DNA of 11,785 bases, taken from assembly GCA_013139625.1 (NCBI GenBank), contig WTAK01000050.1, forward strand, positions 1 through 11,785, written 5' to 3'. The stretch comes from Candidatus Delongbacteria bacterium. Lineage in GTDB: Bacteria > UBA4055. The notes beneath the pieces were generated by a model, which had not been told where the DNA came from, made no database searches, and worked only from the letters and a program-made list of their open reading frames with translations. A program made the position numbers and the translations under genes. Positions within the stretch are counted from its first letter, which is position 1, and every line of letters begins with the position of its first letter. Positions 1 through 7,714 of this stretch are shown here, piece by piece.

Positions 1-1679
1 AAAGCATTTTCAGTAATAGTAAGAGTTTTAGTAATTGCGTCAACAGAATCTATGACTTTTTGAACCACGATCCTATCATCAGTAAAAATTTTACTATATT
101 TTTGAGGAGTTGTAGTAAAGGATTTTACTTCAAGAGTATCCATAAGAAGTGAATTTTTTAGGAGTAATTGTGAACCTTGTCCAAGATTAATATTGTCAAT
201 AATAGCTTTTCCTGATTTACCTTGGAAATCAATAATAGTAACACCAAAATCACCTACATTAATATCAGTCATAGTAACAAAAGGAAATATATCAGCAATA
301 CTTGGTGGTGGGGTAGCCTGAGTAGTATTACCATAGGCTCCCATGTTTAAAGGAGGATTTCTTTCTTCTATTGGGAAGAAGAATGGATCCCCGGCATCAA
401 TACAAAGAGAATATATAGCAAGGTGATAGTCAAATCTATCAGCGCTTAAAAGAGTATTTTCAGCAACTAATGGAGGTCTGATAAATATAGGATCAACGGT
501 TAAACCTTCATAGCCAAACCAATCACCATTTTCTATATCACAATATGGAAAAATACCATTAAGGTTAGGCCCCGTAATATCTTCTATGAAGAATTGATTC
601 CATTCACCTGTAGAAGCATTACCCCAAAGAATTGAGTTATTTATCACTGGGGAATTATCATTGGAAACTATATGTATTCCACCACCATCTTTTTCAGGTC
701 CTGAAGCAGTAACTTTATTATAAGCGATAGTAAGATTATTGAATTTAAGTTCTGATGGATTATTTATTAGACCTGAGTGAAAGAATATTCCACCCCCATC
801 AGTTGAAGAATTTTGAACGACCAATAAATTCAAGTATCTCTGGGGTAGAACATCAAATGGGTCAGAACCGATAAATTTTGTAAAGATTCCTCCACCTGAC
901 TCAACGGCATCGTTGAATTTTATTTCACAATATTTTAATGTAAGATCGATATGAGATGCAATATTAAAGTATAATCCACCCCCGTTCAAAGTTGCTTTAT
1001 TATAATAAAATTTAGAGTTTTCAACACTAACAGTCATATTAGGTATCGGTTGATCAAGATCCTCTATATAAATACCACCACCCTGAGAAGCATTATTTGC
1101 TAAGAATGAACAATCACTAATAGTAATGACACTTGCAGCTTCAAGAGGATCGTTATAAATATAAATACCACCACCCTGATCAGCATTATTATTTCTGAAG
1201 ATACAAGAAGAGAAATTTACAATTCCAGCAGATACAAACACAGCACCACCATGTACATCAGCATGATTGCCAAGGAATTTGCAATTATTAAAATCTACGC
1301 TTGATTCTTCAATATTTATTGCCCCATCTCCATAAGAGTAGATATTTGTAAATATTGTAGAATTAAATACAGAAATTTGTAAAGGGTCAGTATTTTGAAT
1401 TGTAATTCCACCCCATTCTGAGTTTGTAGGGTCTAAAGGAGCAAAGACTACAGGATCACTTGAAGTTCCGTTGGATAAAACGACTCCGAAGATACTCATT
1501 ATTGTACCTGGATTAAACCTCACCTCTGTACCGGCATTTATTATAAGTGTATCGCCAGAGTTAACAGTAAAGTTACTTGTAATAGCTTTAAAATGTGACC
1601 ATGGACCGATCTTGTCTGCAAAAACAAATGATATTGAAATTAAAATAAAAAGTATAAGAATTCTTCGAAAACCTTTCAT
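1..1679 (-). CDS. Secreted parallel beta-helix (Pmp-like repeat) protein, C-terminus cut by window edge
   Basis: The frame stays open from ATG at 1679 to the left edge (559 codons), so the C-terminus is missing. A strong GAGGAGG ribosome binding site lies 4 nt upstream of the ATG. The N-terminus (MKGFRRILILFILISISFVFA) looks like a Sec signal peptide cut after FA-D. The body, roughly residues 60-400, repeats FxxN followed by GGG-hydrophobic turns (GGAVFV, GGGIYI twice, GGGLYF, GGGIFT, GGGIFF, GGGIHI). This pattern belongs to right-handed parallel beta-helices and recalls the GGA(I/L/V)/FxxN repeats of chlamydial polymorphic membrane proteins. Around residues 415-450 comes DYHLA...CIDAGDP...MGAYG, a module that often closes such helices, followed by a second beta-rich region. 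It is a paralog of the next gene (similar N-terminus, repeats and closing module). No catalytic motif is seen. An exported surface or adhesive role is inferred. Confidence 0.85.
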   Translation of the reverse strand, partial: MKGFRRILILFILISISFVFADKIGPWSHFKAITSNFTVNSGDTLIINAGTEVRFNPGTIMSIFGVVLSNGTSSDPVVFAPLDPTNSEWGGITIQNTDPLQISVFNSTIFTNIYSYGDGAINIEESSVDFNNCKFLGNHADVHGGAVFVSAGIVNFSSCIFRNNNADQGGGIYIYNDPLEAASVITISDCSFLANNASQGGGIYIEDLDQPIPNMTVSVENSKFYYNKATLNGGGLYFNIASHIDLTLKYCEIKFNDAVESGGGIFTKFIGSDPFDVLPQRYLNLLVVQNSSTDGGGIFFHSGLINNPSELKFNNLTIAYNKVTASGPEKDGGGIHIVSNDNSPVINNSILWGNASTGEWNQFFIEDITGPNLNGIFPYCDIENGDWFGYEGLTVDPIFIRPPLVAENTLLSADRFDYHLAIYSLCIDAGDPFFFPIEERNPPLNMGAYGNTTQATPPPSIADIFPFVTMTDINVGDFGVTIIDFQGKSGKAIIDNINLGQGSQLLLKNSLLMDTLEVKSFTTTPQKYSKIFTDDRIVVQKVIDSVDAITKTLTITENA

Positions 1680-1730
1680 AATACCTCCTCAAGTACTATT
1701 AAAATTGATATTTTTATTTTTCTAAGTCAT

Positions 1731-1764
1731 TACCTTATCATATTATGATATAAAAAATAAGGTA
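1731..1764. repeat. AT-rich nested inverted repeat upstream of the 1679 gene
   Basis: The outer arms TACCTTAT (1731-1738) and ATAAGGTA (1757-1764) are exact reverse complements. Inside them TATCATA (1736-1742) and TATGATA (1744-1750) form a second exact inverted repeat around a single T. The element sits about 50-85 bp upstream of the minus-strand start at 1679, where an operator would be expected. Because the sequence is very AT-rich, chance is a real alternative. Confidence 0.35.
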
Positions 1765-1796
1765 AAAAATCAAACAATAAATAATCTTATTTTGAA

Positions 1797-1827
1797 ATAA
1801 AAAAAACCCTGAAAAATTCAGGGTTTA
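1797..1827 (-). terminator. Rho-independent terminator of the 1838-4894 gene
   Basis: Read on the minus strand, AAACCCTGAA and TTCAGGGTTT form a 10-bp stem (1817-1826 with 1804-1813) around a 3-nt loop. A run of T residues follows (complement of 1799-1806). It lies 11 bp past the stop codon of the large beta-helix gene, so that gene should be transcribed separately from the paralog downstream. Confidence 0.85.
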
Positions 1828-1837
1828 ATGTGTGCGT

Positions 1838-4800
1838 TTATCTATTACTCAATTCATCAGGATTTCTTAGGATTTTCTTTTTGGGCTTCACTATCGTAAT
1901 AGTTTCTTTATCTAAATTGATAGGTTCTTCAATATCCGATTTAGCTGCATCAGTGGATGCAATTATATAGTAGAAGTAACGGGTTCCGGTAATTGAAGCT
2001 CCCCAAGTCGTACTTGCTGTAGATTTAACATACAAGAACTCCCCGTAAGGGTCAGTAGAGTGATAAATTTTATAAGAATTTGCATCCGTTACAGAATTCC
2101 AGGAGATAGTTGCCCAACCTGAACTTTCTGAAATACTTACATTTGATGGAGAATCTAAGTCAGTAACAACAGCAACATAAAACTCTAAAGCTCCAACATC
2201 AGGAGCATCTCCATAGAAATTTGTACCATATACGTGGAAACCTACTACTTCTTTTCCGGAATCAATACACTTTGAACTTGCATCTAAGTTAAAATCACTT
2301 ATCCTTATTGATTTGAAAAGTGGATCATCCTTAAAGTTGTTTTTATCTTCAAGTAATCCTGACATTTCTCCAAATACATCATTGTTATAAGCTTTCAATA
2401 TTTTTGCATCGCTATAAACATTTCCATTAATGTTACCCCAAACTATATTGTTAATAAAATCAGTGGGATCGGCAATTCCAAGGTTGTAAAAACCATAAGT
2501 TGCATTATTGATAGTATTATTAATGAATTGAGAGTTAGTTCCTAGACCGGAGGTGTAAAATCCGTAGTACATATACTTAGAGTCATATTTTATAAAATCA
2601 ATAACATTGTACGAAGCTATTACTGAAGAATTTTCTACTTCAATGCCACTAATGCTAGTAGTTTCAGTATCAACTGAAGTTATCAAGTTTCCTGTAACTT
2701 CCATATTTGAATTATTAAATATATAGATCCCTTTTTTTAAAGCCCCTTTATTAGTGGTGCCAACATCAAAAGTTACAGTATTATTTGTGATTCTACCGGA
2801 TGATTGTGAAGCTTCAATCCCATCGTCTGGGTTGATAATTTCGTTGTTATCAATATCAGCATCAGTATCTTCTACTGAGATCCCTACATTTTTTGTTCCT
2901 TTATTAGTCGCACCAACATCAAAAGTAATAGTATTGTTAGTAATCCTTCCTGTTTTAGTGGCTTTCCCATTTTGAGGAGAGTAAATTCCACAGTCAAAGT
3001 TTGCAATTACATTATTATTTATCTCAAAATCTAAAGAAAGTGCGATTTCAATACCGTATTCGGTAAGTTCTACATTAGGATCATTGATTTTTATATAAAT
3101 TCTTGAATCATTCAATGTTAAAGGTTTATCAGAAGTAATGTTTAAAGACCAACCGCTTAATTCAACACCAGTACAATTCATCTCATCAATGTCTAATATA
3201 TAATTTTCGAATTTAGTGGGTTCTTGTCCTTCCACAGCTAATTTCTCAAATCTAGTTGTGTATGCATCGCCGATCTTTTGTCCGGCTACTTGTAAGTAAT
3301 TTATCCAGATATGTTCAAAATCATTCGGATTGAGAAATAATTGTCCGCCATCCTTAATGATTATATCACTAAATTTGATTGGATCACGAGCACCTGAGCA
3401 GTCTATTAAAATTACTTGCACCTGTTCAACCAATACTGACATTCCCTCTTCATATGGAAGATTTTCATACTTTGAAGTAGTATATTCATCAGTCAATCCC
3501 CAAGCTCCAATATTAGGATCTGTACCGTCTTCTTCAGGAATAACCCATTCAGGATAGTATGCCATTTCAGGATCACCTCTATCAACACATGGTGATCCTA
3601 AAGCAAGATGATAATCTCCTCTCAGATAATTTATATAAGGAATAGCTCCGATTCCTTCTACTACACGATTAAATATTGATACAGCAGATATATTGCCCTG
3701 TCCTTCCATTCCATTTGTTGAATTACAAAATGATGTAAATTTATCATATCCAACATATGGTTCAATATGAATATCTGAAGGTTCTGCGGATCTAATATTA
3801 TCCCAGAAGATAGAATTCTTGATTTGGAAGTAATTGCCGTTATGTACAATGGATAATCCGCCGGCACCTGTTTTTCCACCTGTGTTCAAGTTATTTACAA
3901 AATTATTGTTGAAAAACATTACTTCTTCAGGGTTCTTTAGCATTCCTGTATTAAAATAGAATCCACCATAATTATATCCTAAATTATTTGAAACAATATT
4001 ATTACTGAATACAAAATTTTTAAGAAAAAAATCTCCTACCTCAGAGCATTGGATCCATCCACCACCTGCATTTAAAGCTTGATTATACATTATTTTGTTG
4101 CCGGCAATTTGTATTTCCATAGATTCAGAAGCATAAATATTTATACCACCACCAGCTCCGTAAAGTACAGCATCTCTATAGACAGCATTGCTTATAATAT
4201 CATTCTCAGTGATCTGTACGATATTACCATATTTAACAGGGTCAACAACTGTGATACCTCCTCCACCTAATTCTTCAAATCCGGTTTCAGAAGTAACATT
4301 GTCTTTGATAAGATTTTTTTCAATGATAGTTTTAAACAATTCATTAGGATCGTTATTATTAATGTATATACCACCACCTTCAAACTGAGCTTCATTGTTA
4401 ATAATATTATTTTCATACAAATGAACGCCACAAGAGTTGAAGTTAAATCCACCACCTCTAATAGCTTTATTATATTGAATATTGCAATAAGAAATAGAAA
4501 GTAAAGAGCTGATAGCACTGATAGATCCTTCCTGTCCTGCTTTTTGAGCAGTTTTATCAATATTATCAACGATACAATATTTCATATAAGAGGAATCTTT
4601 GCCATCATTACTATCGTAAAATTCTATACCTTGCCAGAAATCAAGTCCTGAAACAGTTGGTTCCAAAGAAGTAAATCTGATAGGTTCGGTTTTGGTTCCA
4701 ATAGCCTCAAGTCGTCCTCTATCAATTACCAATCTGGAATCATGCTTAAACCTAACTGTAGTACCGGGCTCAATAACAAGAAGTTCACCAGTTCCAACTA

Positions 4801-4894
4801 CATAATCAGATATGATCTCTTTGTAACCTGTCCAAGTCTCGGCATACAATAGCATGGAGGTTAGCATAATAATAGTGATAGTAATCTTTTTCAT
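1838..4894 (-). CDS. Secreted parallel beta-helix protein with C-terminal fibronectin type III-like domain
   Basis: A complete gene of 1018 residues. I chose ATG 4894 because AAGGA stands just upstream and MKKITITIIMLTSMLLYA is a clean signal peptide (cut A18-E19). The open frame continues up to 4990, but that start lacks a ribosome site and would run into a CRP-type palindrome. After a start resembling the paralog (GTTVRF), residues about 110-400 hold seven glycine-rich beta-helix turns (GGGFNF, GGGIYI, GGGITV, GGGINI, GGGWIQ, GGFYF, GGLSI). A closing module follows at about 425-465 (DYHLALGSPCVDRGDP...IGAWG). A second helix region at about 570-860 contains a 51-residue tandem duplication. 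Another closing module (CIDSGK...DVGALEF) sits at about 868-905, then an FN3-like domain at about 910-990 and a basic tail. I see no Por/type IX sorting domain and no autotransporter barrel. A surface or extracellular structural or binding role is inferred; no enzyme motif is visible. Confidence 0.9.
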   Translation of the reverse strand: MKKITITIIMLTSMLLYAETWTGYKEIISDYVVGTGELLVIEPGTTVRFKHDSRLVIDRGRLEAIGTKTEPIRFTSLEPTVSGLDFWQGIEFYDSNDGKDSSYMKYCIVDNIDKTAQKAGQEGSISAISSLLSISYCNIQYNKAIRGGGFNFNSCGVHLYENNIINNEAQFEGGGIYINNNDPNELFKTIIEKNLIKDNVTSETGFEELGGGGITVVDPVKYGNIVQITENDIISNAVYRDAVLYGAGGGINIYASESMEIQIAGNKIMYNQALNAGGGWIQCSEVGDFFLKNFVFSNNIVSNNLGYNYGGFYFNTGMLKNPEEVMFFNNNFVNNLNTGGKTGAGGLSIVHNGNYFQIKNSIFWDNIRSAEPSDIHIEPYVGYDKFTSFCNSTNGMEGQGNISAVSIFNRVVEGIGAIPYINYLRGDYHLALGSPCVDRGDPEMAYYPEWVIPEEDGTDPNIGAWGLTDEYTTSKYENLPYEEGMSVLVEQVQVILIDCSGARDPIKFSDIIIKDGGQLFLNPNDFEHIWINYLQVAGQKIGDAYTTRFEKLAVEGQEPTKFENYILDIDEMNCTGVELSGWSLNITSDKPLTLNDSRIYIKINDPNVELTEYGIEIALSLDFEINNNVIANFDCGIYSPQNGKATKTGRITNNTITFDVGATNKGTKNVGISVEDTDADIDNNEIINPDDGIEASQSSGRITNNTVTFDVGTTNKGALKKGIYIFNNSNMEVTGNLITSVDTETTSISGIEVENSSVIASYNVIDFIKYDSKYMYYGFYTSGLGTNSQFINNTINNATYGFYNLGIADPTDFINNIVWGNINGNVYSDAKILKAYNNDVFGEMSGLLEDKNNFKDDPLFKSIRISDFNLDASSKCIDSGKEVVGFHVYGTNFYGDAPDVGALEFYVAVVTDLDSPSNVSISESSGWATISWNSVTDANSYKIYHSTDPYGEFLYVKSTASTTWGASITGTRYFYYIIASTDAAKSDIEEPINLDKETITIVKPKKKILRNPDELSNR
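2748..2951 (-). repeat. 153-bp-spaced direct repeat within the beta-helix gene
   Basis: The stretches 2748-2798 and 2901-2951 are near copies, offset by exactly 153 bp (51 codons). They encode GRITNNTVTFDVGTTNKG and GRITNNTITFDVGATNKG. The offset equals a whole number of beta-helix turns plus a loop, so it looks like an in-frame tandem duplication that has since drifted, mostly at silent positions. Confidence 0.85.
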
Positions 4895-4955
4895 AATATT
4901 TCCTTGTTTTTCATTCATTTTACGCAGAAAATTTCCGCATCTGTTGTAAATGTAT

Positions 4956-4985
4956 ATAATAATGAATATAGTTGCTGTGATACAA
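4956..4985 (-). promoter_or_regulatory. Candidate promoter of the beta-helix gene
   Basis: On the minus strand TTGTAT (4985-4980) is followed 18 nt later by TATTAT (4961-4956). Initiation near 4949 would give a leader of about 55 nt. The -35 hexamer overlaps the CRP-type palindrome. The AT-rich background makes the exact hexamers uncertain. Confidence 0.4.
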
Positions 4986-4991
4986 ATCACA
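4976..4991. promoter_or_regulatory. CRP/FNR-family binding site, perfect palindrome
   Basis: TGTGATACAAATCACA matches the CRP core TGTGA-N6-TCACA exactly, and the symmetry extends to 6-bp arms (TGTGAT/ATCACA). It is centred near 4983.5, about 90 bp upstream of ATG 4894. It overlaps the -35 of a candidate minus-strand promoter, an arrangement close to class II activation by CRP-type proteins. The regulator itself is not in this window, and CRP relatives in this lineage may respond to something other than cAMP. Confidence 0.6.
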
Positions 4992-5132
4992 TCTTTATAA
5001 TATCAAATCATTAAATTTAGTCTATTCGCTATCAATAACAAAATAACGATAAATTGAATAAAAGCCTAATAAAAAATGGGAGATAAGATAAACGATTTAG
5101 CTTTAAATCTAGTTTTTATAAATTTATTTAAC

Positions 5133-5161
5133 TTGCTTTTCAGCTTCAACAGTATTAATTT
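5133..5161 (+). promoter_or_regulatory. Candidate promoter of the 5221 lipoprotein gene
   Basis: TTGCTT (5133-5138) and TAATTT (5156-5161) are separated by 17 nt, implying a leader of about 50 nt. The -35 is nearly the same as that proposed for the next lipoprotein gene (TTGCTC), which gives slight support. Confidence 0.4.
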
Positions 5162-5220
5162 GCGATGTATTAAAAAAAAAGAAATAAGAAACCAATATAA
5201 AACATTTTACGGAGGTAAAA

Positions 5221-7587
5221 ATGTACAAGAAATTTTTAATGCTTTTTTTAGCATTCATGATCACTGGAGCGATATTTATGTCATGTAGTAGTGATGACGA
5301 TGGTGGAACGACTCCTACACCAGATCCGAAATTAAGTATCACTTCACCTAATGGTGGAGAAGTTCTTCAAATGGGTGAAGTTGTTTGGATCCATTTTGAA
5401 GATGATCTTACTGAAGATGTAGCACTGTATCTTTACAAAAACGGTGATTCTTTAGACGTAATGAATCCTTTGGTAACTGTAAGTGATTCAGTTCAATGGG
5501 CAATACCAACGAATCTAGATGTTGATACAAAGTATCAAATAAAAATCGTTAGCACTGAAGATCCAGCGATCTTTGATATGAGTGATGCTAATTTTACAAT
5601 TGCTCCAGTTGGTAATTACATTATAGTAACATCATCAAATGGTGGAGATATTTGGCTAAAAGGTTCTACTCATGTGATAACTTGGTATGACAATATTGCT
5701 GAAAATGTAAGGATAGATCTTCTTAAGAATGGTGCTTTAGAAGAGATAATCTACAATGAAGTTGCAAGCAGTGGAAGTCAAGGTTGGACAATACCTGAGA
5801 CTTTAGATGCTGGAGCTGATTATTCAATTGAAATTACAGGTATTGCAACAGCTGTACAAGATCAAAGTAATAATTTCTTCTGTATTGCTGATCCTCTTTT
5901 CGAAGGGAATATTGTCGGTGATTGGAATGTTACTTTTTCTAAGCAATCTGACCAATTTTATTTTAATGCGGATGGTACTATTTCCGCAACAGATGGCTTA
6001 GGGGCTGCTTTAGGTGAAGGAACATGGGCAATGATAGGTAACGGTATAAGGATTGATGATAGCGAGACTGATGATTACCTGATAGGAATAGTCGAAGGTA
6101 ATGAAATGGAAGGTACAGCTGGAACAGATATTTGGGAAGCTGAGAGAGTTATACCTGAATTATTAACTCCGAATGGTGGTCAAGTTTGGATGCACGGAAC
6201 TACTCAAACTATAACTTGGGATACAGCTATTGCAGGTAATGTAGTATTGAGTTTGGCAGATACAACAGGAATAGTTCTTGAAAATTTCGCAACTGTTTTA
6301 GGTGAAGATGGTACTTATGATTGGACAGTTCCAACTAGTATTGAGCCGGGTGCTGCTTATTTGATCAGAGTCGCAAAAGCGATCAATGGTGATGCGATGG
6401 ATGAGAGTGATAATTATATTTGTATTTCTAATACGGATGTTATCGATATTACCGGAGACTGGGAAATTTATAGCACAGTAACTAAATGGACTGCAATATG
6501 GACATTTAACTCGGATGGAACTTGGACTAATGATGAGCCTTTTAGTGGTACATGGGAGTTAACTGGAAATGGTTTAAGATGGGATTATGATTTTTCAAGT
6601 ACTTACTACATTGGCAATGTTGGAATTGACGTAATGACTGGAACAAGCATGATGGCTACCGTGGGTTGGAATGGGGAAAGATTATTAGATGTAACTTATC
6701 CAAATGGTGGTGAACTGCTTGAAATGGGTTCTCAATATACAATAACCTGGGATGATAATTTAACTGCTGATTATGTGATGATTGAGTTGTTTAACGGTGA
6801 TGATTTTGAAAGAATTATCTCCTCTTCAACTATTAACAGTGGTGACTTTAATTGGACAATTTCTGAAGATCTAAATTCAGGAGCGATGTATAATATTGTG
6901 ATTCGCAGTACAACTTCTGATATTTATGATTTTAGTGATGCTTATTTCGATATCACTGATGCACCAGCTTTTTTCAATGAAGATTTTGATGAAGCATTAA
7001 CAGATTACTGGATAAATGTTGATGGAAACTGGTCAGTTCAGGATACTACATACCAGGTAATCAGCGATAATTATCAAGTATCAACTAGCTATTATGCTAA
7101 AGATTATGATGAAAGTTATTCCTTAGAATCTAAAGTTAGAAAAACTGTAGGATCAGAATATAATTTCGGCATAGTATTCAATGGTGATGATACTACATTG
7201 AGTTCTGTTGGAGACTGGAATGACTGCGGAATGCTTCTGATAACTGCGGCAGGAACTTATCAATTTGTGATTTCAAACAGTGGATCTTGGAATGGAACTG
7301 GATGGAATACTTCAGCAGAGATTGTTCAAGGTCTTGGGGAATGGAATATATTACGAGTTGATGTAAATAATACTACTGGAGATTATGATGTATATATTAA
7401 TGATGTTTATATCATAACTGTAAATAATACTTCATTTAATCATGGAAAGATAGGTCTGAAAATGTATGATGGAACTACAGCAGGTACTTGTGAGTGGGAT
7501 TATGTAAATGTGGCTCCACTGGTTAAGAAGAATATTGATAGAAAATATGTTGAACTAAAATCTGGACTTTCTGCGAATCAAAAATAG
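5221..7587 (+). CDS. Large multidomain surface lipoprotein with Kre9-like Ig repeats, lipocalin-like domains and a ConA-like lectin domain
   Basis: 788 residues; GGAGGT lies 4 nt before the ATG. The hydrophobic N-terminus ends in FMSC, a lipobox with the lipidated cysteine at 22. It is followed by SSDDDGG, an acidic tether like the surface-export signals known for Bacteroidetes lipoproteins. Four repeats of the Ser-Thr-rich/Kre9-like beta-sandwich (SPNGGE...W......IP..L.....Y.I.I.......D.SD..F.I) fall at about 38-127, 133-222, 313-402 and 490-579. Between them are two related lipocalin-like domains at about 228-310 and 409-488, sharing GDW...F..DGT...GTW...GNG.R. The C-terminal part, about 582-766, resembles concanavalin A-like sugar-binding domains (DYDVYINDVYIITV, HGKIGLKMYDG). 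No catalytic residues were recognised. A glycan-binding or structural role at the outer surface is inferred. The gene appears monocistronic: own candidate promoter and strong terminator. Confidence 0.9.
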   Translation: MYKKFLMLFLAFMITGAIFMSCSSDDDGGTTPTPDPKLSITSPNGGEVLQMGEVVWIHFEDDLTEDVALYLYKNGDSLDVMNPLVTVSDSVQWAIPTNLDVDTKYQIKIVSTEDPAIFDMSDANFTIAPVGNYIIVTSSNGGDIWLKGSTHVITWYDNIAENVRIDLLKNGALEEIIYNEVASSGSQGWTIPETLDAGADYSIEITGIATAVQDQSNNFFCIADPLFEGNIVGDWNVTFSKQSDQFYFNADGTISATDGLGAALGEGTWAMIGNGIRIDDSETDDYLIGIVEGNEMEGTAGTDIWEAERVIPELLTPNGGQVWMHGTTQTITWDTAIAGNVVLSLADTTGIVLENFATVLGEDGTYDWTVPTSIEPGAAYLIRVAKAINGDAMDESDNYICISNTDVIDITGDWEIYSTVTKWTAIWTFNSDGTWTNDEPFSGTWELTGNGLRWDYDFSSTYYIGNVGIDVMTGTSMMATVGWNGERLLDVTYPNGGELLEMGSQYTITWDDNLTADYVMIELFNGDDFERIISSSTINSGDFNWTISEDLNSGAMYNIVIRSTTSDIYDFSDAYFDITDAPAFFNEDFDEALTDYWINVDGNWSVQDTTYQVISDNYQVSTSYYAKDYDESYSLESKVRKTVGSEYNFGIVFNGDDTTLSSVGDWNDCGMLLITAAGTYQFVISNSGSWNGTGWNTSAEIVQGLGEWNILRVDVNNTTGDYDVYINDVYIITVNNTSFNHGKIGLKMYDGTTAGTCEWDYVNVAPLVKKNIDRKYVELKSGLSANQK

Positions 7588-7607
7588 TTAGTTCTTAGTT
7601 TTATCTT

Positions 7608-7641
7608 AAAGAGACTGCATCATGCAGTCTCTTTTTTTTTT
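7608..7641 (+). terminator. Rho-independent terminator after the 5221 gene
   Basis: AAAGAGACTGCAT and ATGCAGTCTCTTT form a near-perfect stem around position 7621, followed by a run of T residues to 7641. It starts about 20 bp after the stop codon, so the two lipoprotein genes are probably transcribed separately. Confidence 0.92.
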
Positions 7642-7652
7642 GATCTTTTTTC

Positions 7653-7681
7653 TTGCTCAGGAGTTGAATAAATGATATTAT
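7653..7681 (+). promoter_or_regulatory. Candidate promoter of the 7715 lipoprotein gene
   Basis: TTGCTC (7653-7658) and TATTAT (7676-7681) have the ideal 17-nt spacing. The pair sits directly downstream of a terminator and gives a leader of about 27 nt before ATG 7715. Confidence 0.55.
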
Positions 7682-7714
7682 GTTATTGAGAATAAATTAA
7701 TTTGAGGTATTTTT

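Larger units (their letters stand above)
4895..5220. other. Divergent intergenic region, 326 bp, no gene
   Basis: This AT-rich stretch separates the minus-strand beta-helix gene from the plus-strand lipoprotein gene and must hold promoters for both. It contains the CRP-type palindrome at 4976-4991 and candidate promoters on each strand. The short open frames here lack ribosome sites and look fortuitous. I see no RNA gene or further repeat. Confidence 0.7.

Noticed and set aside
4267..4569. Minus-strand 100-residue open frame inside the beta-helix gene, and similar short frames elsewhere (1471-1725, 2754-2975, 7678-7884, 8157-8390, 10070-10423, 10812-11054)
   Set aside because: They lie in alternative frames within or across the ends of well-supported genes, lack ribosome sites and show no recognisable protein features.
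4895..4990. N-terminal extension of the large beta-helix protein to a start at 4990
   Set aside because: The extension has no ribosome site, would put a second hydrophobic stretch before a perfect signal peptide, and would overlap the CRP-type palindrome. ATG 4894 with AAGGA upstream fits far better.
5076..5288. Short plus-strand open frame in the divergent intergenic region
   Set aside because: It has no ribosome site at its start, and it overlaps the lipoprotein ribosome site and signal peptide in another frame.
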